Part shown: positions 21,019-29,710 of the stretch, in pieces
Layout: each line of letters opens with the position of its first letter
How positions within the stretch are numbered: position 1 is the first letter of the stretch
Assembly: GCA_949358305.1 (NCBI GenBank)
Contig: OX442314.1
Location: forward strand, 56,925,369 to 56,989,368
Source of the DNA: Strigamia acuminata
Lineage: Eukaryota > Arthropoda > Chilopoda > Geophilomorpha > Linotaeniidae
Reading direction: 5' to 3'
DNA length: 64,000 bases
The notes under the pieces: model-generated
Database searches by the model: none
The model's input: only the letters and a program-made list of their open reading frames with translations
Told to the model about the DNA's origin: nothing
Made by a program: the position numbers and the translations under genes

Positions 21019-22040
21019 ATATTCATTCATTCGAAAAATTGAAAAGATTTCAACAAACATCTCGTTATTAGAGATAAGGGGGACAAATTATTAAAATTAA
21101 TAATCAAAAAACACGTCCTTCGTAAATAAGAATTAGAGAATTTTTCTCGTGGCAAAATTAAAGGATTTTAACGAATTTGTATTTGTTAAAAAATTTGTTA
21201 AAAAAGGGGGAAATGGATGTTATTAAACAATTATAACTATACTTTTTCACTCGAAAAATGGAATTTAACCCCGGAAAATGTAAAACTGGATCAAATCACT
21301 TTTTTCCTATCGGAAATAAAAAATACACAATGTTGAAAGTTGAAAACTTTATTAAAAACTGTGGTTGGTAATGATATTACAAACAAACAGAATATGTAAA
21401 GGAAAAATATTTTTTTGAAGAAAAATTATTTAATTATTTAAATTGGTAAAAAAAGACCAAATTCCAAGAAGTACGGACTTAGTAGAGAACTACTAATTAA
21501 GGTGAAACGTTGATTACAAACCAATGTTTGCAATCGGCACATGCACACCGAAATGTTCGAATGCCAACTCCAAACCCAGGTTTGCAGTCGCTAGAAACAC
21601 GACATAAGTTCCACTATACATCACCGTGTAACTGTCCAAGAAAAAAGGGCCAAAAATCGTTAAAGCGAGCTTTGAAAGCTCGGGAATTCGCAATTGTGCG
21701 ATACGATGTCTTTTCTAAAGAATTGACTATAGTCATGACAATTAAGGGGGACGTGATGATACTTAATTGTCAATATTATCGGTAGAAAGTTTTATTGTCT
21801 ATTAATAAACTTAACTAAAATACGTAGAACCAATTCAAATTTGTACTATTGGAAGAAATGTATCAATAAAGTTTAGCAAGAAAATCCTGAACTTAGGCAA
21901 TCTAATTGAGTTAAACAACTAAATTCAGAATTGGAAGTCACAGCATCTCCCAAGATATATCAAGCCTCACAAAGGCATTTATATCCATTAGAATAGAAAT
22001 AAGTGAAAGTGCAAACACTTCCAATTATTTAAGGGGGATT
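21019..22040 (+). other. Pol-less 3' region of element 2 with repeated purine tracts
   Basis: No coding frame is recognisable here. Four AAGGGGG purine tracts occur, at about 21075, 21204, 21744 and 22031. Only the last, which touches the 3' LTR at 22041, is the working polypurine tract by position. The tract at 21744 is followed by TGATGATAC, which resembles an LTR start. Confidence 0.7.
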
Positions 22041-23923
22041 TGTGACAAATTAATATGGCTATAAATGCCTATTGTGCCATTATGACGGTAATTTTACTGT
22101 ATTTGCTTGTAAAACTGATAAGAGTCCTGAATAAAGTTATTTATGATGTTTCAGAAGCAAAGTTGTTATATTAATAAATATTAATTAACATTACTTCGTG
22201 ATATCAAAGTATCACGGCCAAAAATACAAGATTTCGTCTGCTAAAACAGCATTCGTCAATGCGGTATGTCGCCACTAGAAGGCGCTATCGCAAATCAGCG
22301 GTAAATTCGAAATACGGAATTAAATGAATAACATTCAATATATTAAATAAGTATTTAATATATTGGTTTAGATTATTTAACTTGACAATAATATAAAGTT
22401 ATATTATTGTATTGAAAGATTGGAAGAAAGAATTGGTCACATTCTTGGAAATGTGACCATGCGGATTAAAGGATTAAAATGTGTAACTTGGGAATGTGTC
22501 CCCGGTATCCATTTCCGGTCCTGAGTATCCAGATCCGGTTTTGCTAAAGGATTAGCATAATCTGAAGTTGCATCCCCGTATCCACTTCCTGCGGTACGAG
22601 ATTGGTGGAACTTAATCCCACCAAGTATAAAACTCCCTGACAACAGGAAGTTAGTCAGTTCTTGATTTCTGGTTATTTGGTATGTTCCGCATGTCAAATA
22701 ACTGTTTCTTACTCAGGGCATGGTCCTACCGGACTATGCATAGCATGGCTCTGCTGAGCCATGCAACCCCCGTCAACTGAAGGCGAAGTTCGGACTGTTC
22801 ATGTTTCCGTCAAACGGTCTTGCCGAGGAGAAAGCCTCCCGCATAAGTATCCTCGTGGTCGGACAATAGAATCACGTGTGATACCAAAGTATTTAGTAAC
22901 CGTCAGTAGCACTGTTACTGCAAGAGATTGACTCCATCACCTGATGGTGCCAAAGCAGTCTGCATGCAAAACATACAGTTACCGCCAGTAGCACTATGTG
23001 TTTGGGAAAGTTATATCTCTTCGGTGATGGTGCCAAAGCAGTCTACTTATGAGTAGTATCTCGGGTGATTAATTCTGTTGTGCAGAACTGCGGGCTATAT
23101 CCCCCTGAATACCAGTGCCGTCTCTCACCGCACTGTTATTTAGGGCACGCGCGATACTGTTCTGCTCAGCAAGGCGAACTTTGACGGCAATTGTGTGTTG
23201 CGATGTTTAACCTTTATTATATTTTGTAGTTGATAAATACACCTTAATTGTTTAAACTTGGCAACAAGTTAACAACCGAAGTAAGTCACGAGACTTATTT
23301 CACTGTATGACGAATCAAATTCGTAACAATAAATTGAATACAATTTATTGAGTTAATTTATTAAACTCACAACATCGCGAATTAAATATAATTCGCAAGC
23401 GGAACCTTGGCGAATAAATGACTTCATTTATTCATTACCAATTTCCAACCCTAGTTGTGGCGGTGCACATGAGTCAACCGCACCTCTCGGATCGAACCAA
23501 GAAGCATTACACGGACCATTACACGATACGAACCAGGAACGTGAAGGAACCAGTTCCACGATTACGAAGCGCCGACGGAAGCCGCGAGGACACAGCCAGC
23601 CCGGCTACGCGTAGATGACATCTTTTAACTCGGTCGAGCGGGCATTTTGCCGTTCCCGAACCCCGGATCACCAATAACCGTAATCATATTATTTTAGGGC
23701 TGTTTTACAGCCAATTTCATGTATAGTTTAACTTGTATTTAACTTGCCAAATGTCGGCATTAGAATTTGTATAACTTTTAGGATTGATTATATTGTTTAG
23801 TAACAATAAATGTCACGTTTTGAGAAACTCTGTTGTCTTTATTATCTCGTATTTTAATCACTTATTCACGCGACTTATACCCGGTACTATCATGCGATAG
23901 GAGTTGTGGTCGTCACCGTCACA
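22041..23923 (+). repeat. 3' LTR of element 2
   Basis: This is the second copy of the 1883-bp LTR. It ends in GTCACA at 23923 and is followed by the CCCT target duplication and the resumed serpin exon. Confidence 0.93.
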
Positions 23924-24699
23924 CCCTACGCTGTAGAATAATCGAATTACCATATTTGGGAGAAACCTTTAGCATGTTTGTTATCCTTCCATTCGACATC
24001 AATGGGTTAAACGGATTGGAAGAAACGCTGACCGTTTCAGATTTGGAAAATTTAATGAAGTCGGTGTCCCTTATCGAAGTAATTTTGACATTACCGAAAT
24101 TTAGAATAGAATCCTCATTATCTCTCAATGATATTTTGAGTAGTATGGGTATGAGTGATTTATTCGATATAAAAACGGCGGATTTATCGGGAATTACGGG
24201 CAGGAAAAATTTGTTCGTTTCTGCCGTTTTGCACAAAGCTTTTCTTGAAGTGGACGAGAAAGGAACAGAGGCGGCCGCCGCAACAGTTATAGGGATTTCG
24301 TGCGATGAAGGATATGAGTACATAGATCCGCCGCCTGAATTTAAAGCAGACCATCCTTTCCTCCTATTCATCAAAGATAATCGAAGTGGCCATCTTCTGG
24401 GGACGGCTGATCAAGCCCAAACCGGGCGCTGCTGTGGAAGAAATGCTTCGTGATCGTCACCGAGAAAAACATAATTGTTTGAAACACCACATACCTAGGG
24501 CAAGGCCACTGCAAACAACCCGTGAAAACGTCGAGATTATGTTGGACTTACCCATCGTCTGTGTAGCGAATAATTACATTATGTAAATATTATAAAATAA
24601 TTCAATCGAGACTTTGGCACATATTTTTCAATTTCCAGTACAGTTTGAACGCGAAATCCTTCGTTTTATAAACAAAAAATTTTTTTGTATTGAAAATAG

Positions 24700-25655
24700 T
24701 GTAGTGACCCTAGTGGTCACTAGTGAAGTGTCAGAAAAAGTCTGAAAAATAATATTTTAGTTTATTATATTTTAGTTTGAGTTTTTTATGCTTCCTGTCT
24801 ACAGGCAAGAAAGCTGAGCAGAGTGGGAGGAAATGTGGGTGGTTGCCAGGGTAACCAGCCCACAAGCCTCCAAACAGGAAATGAGTCCTGAGAGGAGTGA
24901 GAACTCCTCAGTATGATCACAAACTTTGCCAGAGAAACATCACAAAACCCAACCAGTCAAAACTAGTATTTTTGTGAAACCTCAGTGAAGTTCATATTCA
25001 TTTCTTGCTGTTGTACAGTTACAACAGTGAGATATTTCGGTCTTGCCGCACATTTCACGTGCGGTGGGATTTTACTCACATTCTTGAGATAACTCATTGT
25101 TGTCTTGAGATTTCGCCTTGCCGTGGAGGAAATCCGGCTAGACGTTGCGAAGAGTCACAAATACGTCGCCACGACGACGGAATTGCGAGCCGAGAGAGAG
25201 TTTAGACGAAACGGAAAGAGTCCGATTGACCAAGCGAGTCGACGTGAGTTGACTCGCATCAGACGATTTCCAAGGAGTTCGAGGAGTTGAGTGACGGAAT
25301 AAGTCCGTTTCACCGTGGAGCGACGCCGAGCAGAATATCGAGACGAGCGTCGAAGAGAGAGCCGTAGAAGAGCGACGATTACGAGCCGAAATCGTTGCCA
25401 GAACGTCGGAATCGTCAAGATAACGTTTCCACGTCAATTTGAAGTTATTTCATCATTTCATCTATTATTTCTTTTCTCATTTAATTTAACTGTATAATTT
25501 CTATCATTGTAATTCTTCTTAAAGTTATTCTAAGTTAAAATAAATATTGTGAGTTTTTATATGAGTAGCAATAATTTTATGATAAGTCTTGTCTAAGCAT
25601 CAATAAGCTTGGAATTATTCTTTATTAATTTAAGGAGTAATTCAGGCTCATTACA
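24700..25655 (+). repeat. 5' LTR of element 3
   Basis: The LTR starts TGTAGTGACC with a palindromic gtgaccctagtggtcac next to its end, and stops at TTACA. It matches 38729-39684. Small ORFs in its middle recur in the other copy and are not genes. Confidence 0.94.
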
Positions 25656-25657
25656 CC

Positions 25658-25672
25658 TGGGGGCCCGTTAAA
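25658..25672 (+). other. Presumed primer binding site of element 3
   Basis: TGGGGGCCCGTTAAA begins two bases after the LTR, the usual position. The first seven bases would fit a tRNA ending GCCCCCA (tRNA-Pro is one such), but the match I can recall does not extend well, so the primer tRNA is undetermined. Confidence 0.55.
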
Positions 25673-25780
25673 TAATTTGAACCTTAACAACTATCTTCAG
25701 TTGAGGGACCACCATTTTGTCTTTAAAATTTGTGTTAGAGAATTTTCTGTTTCTTTCTTCTCTATTCTGTGTTACAAATA

Positions 25781-28700
25781 ATGTCTTTGCCACAAGATTC
25801 GAGGAGAGGGAGAGGAACGAGACGAGGAGTCCGCACTAGAGGCGGTACGGCCGGAGGAGCGACCGGCGGAGCAGCGGAGCCATATTTCGACTCATCATCC
25901 AGTCCGGAAAAAGAATCGGACCAAGACCCCGAACAGCACCGGCTAACCAGTCAAGATTTTTGGTTAGAAACATCGCCAGAAACTCAAAGGGAAGAGCCCT
26001 GTGTCACCTCACCAGTCGATAAGACTTCGCCCAGCGTGCCATCAACTCCAAGCAGCAAAATTGACTTAACGAATATGTCGTTGGAGCAAGTGATTGCCGT
26101 CGCTCACAAACGAGGGAAATTGATAAAACGCTATCACTCCGCAGCCAAACAAAGAGCGCGAGACGACGCGGAAACTTCGGGCGAAAATTCCCCGACCCGA
26201 CATAAATTGTCACGAGTACGCCAGCGCATCGCCGATCTCATGCAGGAAAATGCAGACCGATTGGCAGAGCGGCAGCGTCAGTACGCAGAAGGCGTTACAC
26301 TTTCCGATGAAGACGTTGCAAACATCACAAAGGCGATGAAAGACAGCACCCGACAGCTGCAAGATTTCCATCAGGAGGAATACGAGATGGTACGACGTCT
26401 CAAAATGGAAGAACGCCAAGCGCGCCAAGCGAAGTACGAGGCAGAATTGGCCAGACAAGCGACGGAAGACAAAATTCGTGCCAAAAAGGACCAGTCGGAC
26501 AGAGAAATTCAAGCCGAAAAAGACAGAATGGAAGCTGAAAGAATCCGCCTAGCGACGGAACGTCAAGAATTACGTGATAGACGTAAGGCGCAGGAATTGG
26601 CAAATCGAGATGCGATTCGTGCCGAAAATCAACGTATTGAAGCAGAAAAAATACGTTTGGCAAACGAGTATCGAGACTTGCAGGAGAAACGCTTAGCGGA
26701 AATAGCGGCTGATCGAACAGCTATGCAAGCCGAAAGACAGAGGATTGCAGCGGAAAGAGTCCGCGTGGAAGCGGAACGTTTAGCATTAATTGCAGCACAA
26801 AAGGCAGCGGAAACAGCAGAAAGCAAGGAGATCCACTACCTTCGTCAGAACGCTCTTGAAGCGCAAGAAGCAGCGGAAAGAGTCCGCCAAGAGAATGAGG
26901 AGCTCAAATATCTTGCACAATGCCAGTACGCCAGACCAACGAACATTCCACCACGCCAGCCGGAAGTGGTCAATTTATCACCAGGCTCGTCCGCAAATCC
27001 TTTAAAAAGGAGAGGTGATGTGGATGAAAGAAGAGATGCTAAAAGAGCATCAGTTTCACCAGCAAAAAATCCAGACGTGCTGGATGTGATTGCACAGAGA
27101 AATCGTCAGCGTGCAACGGACCAACCTGCTAGACCAATTAAACAAGGTGCAGTAACAGGGGTGGATCCGGACGAATTTCAAAAATGGCAGACAACACGCA
27201 AAAAAATGGATTTAGACAACAGAGATCGCCAAACTCCAATAGAAACTGAAAATGTCAGTAACCCTGCACAAAAAGGCGCGTGCATAGGCAAAGCATTGGG
27301 AGAGTATCTTGAAGACTCTCGAGACGACGAGAATCCCGCCTATCGAAGATCATACACGTTCATGGAAGCGGTTGAACAATTAGCCGAAGCCAATGAAAGA
27401 GAGGATCGGCGAAGATTGCGGGAAACACAGACGAAACAACAAGTGGATAGTCAACGCGAAATGAGTCGCGAAAGTGAAAAACAAAAATTCCAACATGATC
27501 AAGAAGTTCCGGAGCAAGATAAAAGCAGTAGTCAAGATGCTGCAACCGGACAAGATGGAGCAACTGGACAAGCCAGTTACACAAGAATTAGAAATTATGA
27601 CGACTATCTGCAGGGCAAATATTCACAGCAACCTGAAAATATAAATCCACGAAATGAGTCGTGTAATCGAGATGCTGCCCGTTCAAAAGACGACAGATAT
27701 GTTGGACCAAACCCACATATAGGACAAGATGTAAATTTACGAAATGAGTCGTACAACCGTCAAGAAGCCCGTTCACGCAGTGAAGTGCGATTTGCAGACG
27801 AAACTCGAGCACATAATGACACAGATATGCGAAATGTATCGTGTTATCAAGACGAACCACGCCAGCAAAGTGACGCCCGCTTCAGAGACGAGACTCGTCA
27901 ACAAAGCAATTATGGTCCAGTGGGACAAAGCTGTTATAATCGAAACGAGTCGATATCAAGAGAAGGCCCAAGTCCACAACACGGCCACCAACAGGACTCA
28001 CGACAGGATAGGGGCTCCTATTGGTACGAATCCTATACGAATAGAGATTCACATGAGCAACGTTATGATTCACACAGACGACGTGAAGATTCCAATAGGC
28101 GACGAGACGACTCATACCGAGACCAACGAAGGTCACGCTCCAGTCCACCACCATCACACCATGAATATGAGCGAAAATATTCACATTCTGACCAATTTCG
28201 TCGTGAAGAACCCAATTTCTCCAGACATCAAGGAGGGAGAAAAGAAGAGTATAGCTACTCAAGGCCACAAGGTGAGAGATGGGATAGAGGGAAATCCCGT
28301 TCGGATAATAGAGATCCGCCCCCACCAAATACATTACCAACTAGTTCCAGAGAATTAGAAGAAATCATCGCGAGACAAATTGACTCAAAATTGGCACAAA
28401 TTCCTTCAAAGTCTCAGGAAATGGAGGAAGTTTTAAGAAAGATTATTCTGAAATATTGTACTGATAATTGGACACATCACTACAGCTCACCACACCAAAT
28501 CAAATGGGACCGCATTAATCCGGACATGTTCGACGGAGGATGGCAAATCGGAACCCAGTTTCTGGATGAAGTAATGCACGTGGTCACAAGTCACGAAATG
28601 GACCCAGATGTGGCTTTATATAAGTTGATACCAAAAATGTTGGTTGGTGGAGCAACAAATTGGTTCCGAAAAAATAAATTCACGCATTGGAATGAATTTG

Positions 28701-29710
28701 TAAAGGCATTCATGAAAGAATACGGGGAGTCCAATGCAATGATGATAAAGTATTGGGACAATCACAAACAGATGTTGGGCGAAGATATTCGCTCATACTT
28801 AAGACGAACAGAAGATCTGATTGCTCAGCTCCCGTATCACATCAGCGATTTTGATGAAGATAGGAAATTCAGAAATGGTCTGACACCCTTTTCCGAGAAG
28901 GTATTAAGAATGGTGGATGCACCAATGGCCAGCTCTTTCGAAAAATTACAAGAGTTTATAAGGAACAATCAAATGTATATTGATGACAGATATGCATCAG
29001 ACCTCCCGCTGGAAGAGCAAAGAGCACGGGATGACTTGCAGCGACACCACTCAGACTATACGAGATCCGGTGCAAAAATGATGCGCCCGCGCTCGCAATT
29101 TTTAGTATCTCGGGAGGAAGGGTCCACCAAAAAACAAGAAAGCGGACCATCACCTTATCCTCAACCAAGAGTGCCAACACGACCAACAGTCAAATGGGTA
29201 CAAGACCCGTCCGAGGCAACCGAATCAGTCGGTGATACACAAATAATGTTGACAGATTACTCGGAAAATGAATTAAATACTTTGATGGATGCGGCGAGCG
29301 TATTGTTCACGCGAAATAATCCAGCGATAACAAAATACAAGCCGCAAATGCAAACAAGGTTGCCACATCAAATGGTTGTGCAGCCACAGACACAAGGAAA
29401 TTCGTCCTTTCCGACCAAACCGTACTCTGTCGACTTCAACTCAAAAATAGAAGTACAAACTCCACAATTAAGTGAAAATAAGGGACAGACTTCTACGCCA
29501 GGCGGCGCAGCAGATGGTAATAAGACCAGTCAAGTCAAATTGACACCGGAAAATGCACCGTGCCATAATTGTGGCCAAGTTGGACACTGGGTGCGGCAAT
29601 GTCAACAGCCAAAGAGAATGTTGTCCAAAGAAGAGATGGAACATCTTATTAATTCCTTATCCGACAACCTCACAAAAAACTTGAACGCGCGGGCTCAGGA
29701 AAAGCAGTAG
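25781..29710 (+). CDS. gag: Element 3 gag polyprotein, very long with coiled coil
   Basis: The ATG at 25781 gives 1309 residues, well beyond usual gypsy gag lengths. An arginine/glycine-rich start is followed by a long highly charged heptad-like coiled-coil region (about 130-400, Glu/Arg/Ala-rich with AEKIRLA- and AERQRI-type repeats). Next comes an Arg/Ser/Asp-rich linker with repeated NESCNRD / NESYNRQ-type units (about 620-720). A capsid-like domain (about 905-1090, ATNWFRKNKFTHWNEFVKAF) and a CCHC knuckle (CHNCGQVGHWVRQC, near 1265) complete it. It forms the particle and packages RNA. It overlaps pol at its 3' end through a slippery site. Confidence 0.92.
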   Translation: MSLPQDSRRGRGTRRGVRTRGGTAGGATGGAAEPYFDSSSSPEKESDQDPEQHRLTSQDFWLETSPETQREEPCVTSPVDKTSPSVPSTPSSKIDLTNMSLEQVIAVAHKRGKLIKRYHSAAKQRARDDAETSGENSPTRHKLSRVRQRIADLMQENADRLAERQRQYAEGVTLSDEDVANITKAMKDSTRQLQDFHQEEYEMVRRLKMEERQARQAKYEAELARQATEDKIRAKKDQSDREIQAEKDRMEAERIRLATERQELRDRRKAQELANRDAIRAENQRIEAEKIRLANEYRDLQEKRLAEIAADRTAMQAERQRIAAERVRVEAERLALIAAQKAAETAESKEIHYLRQNALEAQEAAERVRQENEELKYLAQCQYARPTNIPPRQPEVVNLSPGSSANPLKRRGDVDERRDAKRASVSPAKNPDVLDVIAQRNRQRATDQPARPIKQGAVTGVDPDEFQKWQTTRKKMDLDNRDRQTPIETENVSNPAQKGACIGKALGEYLEDSRDDENPAYRRSYTFMEAVEQLAEANEREDRRRLRETQTKQQVDSQREMSRESEKQKFQHDQEVPEQDKSSSQDAATGQDGATGQASYTRIRNYDDYLQGKYSQQPENINPRNESCNRDAARSKDDRYVGPNPHIGQDVNLRNESYNRQEARSRSEVRFADETRAHNDTDMRNVSCYQDEPRQQSDARFRDETRQQSNYGPVGQSCYNRNESISREGPSPQHGHQQDSRQDRGSYWYESYTNRDSHEQRYDSHRRREDSNRRRDDSYRDQRRSRSSPPPSHHEYERKYSHSDQFRREEPNFSRHQGGRKEEYSYSRPQGERWDRGKSRSDNRDPPPPNTLPTSSRELEEIIARQIDSKLAQIPSKSQEMEEVLRKIILKYCTDNWTHHYSSPHQIKWDRINPDMFDGGWQIGTQFLDEVMHVVTSHEMDPDVALYKLIPKMLVGGATNWFRKNKFTHWNEFVKAFMKEYGESNAMMIKYWDNHKQMLGEDIRSYLRRTEDLIAQLPYHISDFDEDRKFRNGLTPFSEKVLRMVDAPMASSFEKLQEFIRNNQMYIDDRYASDLPLEEQRARDDLQRHHSDYTRSGAKMMRPRSQFLVSREEGSTKKQESGPSPYPQPRVPTRPTVKWVQDPSEATESVGDTQIMLTDYSENELNTLMDAASVLFTRNNPAITKYKPQMQTRLPHQMVVQPQTQGNSSFPTKPYSVDFNSKIEVQTPQLSENKGQTSTPGGAADGNKTSQVKLTPENAPCHNCGQVGHWVRQCQQPKRMLSKEEMEHLINSLSDNLTKNLNARAQEKQ
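29674..29680 (+). promoter_or_regulatory. -1 ribosomal frameshift heptamer A AAA AAC, element 3
   Basis: The gag frame reads acA AAA AAC, the canonical slippery heptamer, 10 codons before the gag stop at 29710. The -1 frame is closed by a TAA at 29650-29652, is open afterwards and runs into pol. Gag-Pol fusion by -1 frameshifting is therefore likely. A downstream RNA structure was not evaluated. Confidence 0.85.

Larger units (their letters stand above)
16291..23923 (+). mobile_element. Element 2: gag-only (non-autonomous) gypsy-type LTR element
   Basis: The element has two 1883-bp LTRs at a constant offset of 5750, TGTGAC...GTCACA ends, a 4-bp target duplication CCCT (16287-16290 and 23924-23927), a tRNA-Gln-type primer site, one gag ORF and a polypurine tract. 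The internal part is only 3867 bp and has no protease, RT, RNase H or integrase. It must therefore borrow enzymes if it moves. Homologous gag, the same primer tRNA, the same sequence at the LTR/primer-site junction and a similar LTR 3' end point to element 1-like elements as the helper. The LTR copies look identical where compared, so the insertion is recent. Confidence 0.93.
15553..24586 (+). pseudogene. Serpin gene disrupted by element 2
   Basis: Exon 1 (15553-15630) encodes 26 residues. A 70-bp GT-AG intron (15631-15700) follows, then exon 2 from 15701. The family blocks are plain: ISPLSISVAL, VNAIYFKGDW, and after the insertion a reactive-loop hinge EKGTEAAAAT and FKADHPFLLFIKDN. Serpins are suicide inhibitors of serine proteases. 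The hinge is of the inhibitory type, and no signal peptide is encoded, so this would be an intracellular form. Element 2 (16291-23923) splits the exon. Removing it with one CCCT copy restores the frame exactly (NDTL then RCRII). Near 24385 the frame also breaks (a +1 insertion or 2-nt deletion): the conserved tail AIFWGRLIKP continues in another frame to 24586. As it stands the gene cannot make a serpin. Confidence 0.9.

Noticed and set aside
25005-25497. Arg-rich ORFs on both strands in the element 3 LTR
   Set aside because: They occur in both LTR copies, overlap on opposite strands and reflect purine-rich LTR composition.
27744-28358. 204-residue plus-strand ORF inside element 3 gag, with a minus-strand partner
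   Set aside because: It is a shadow frame in low-complexity Arg/Ser/Asp codons of gag.
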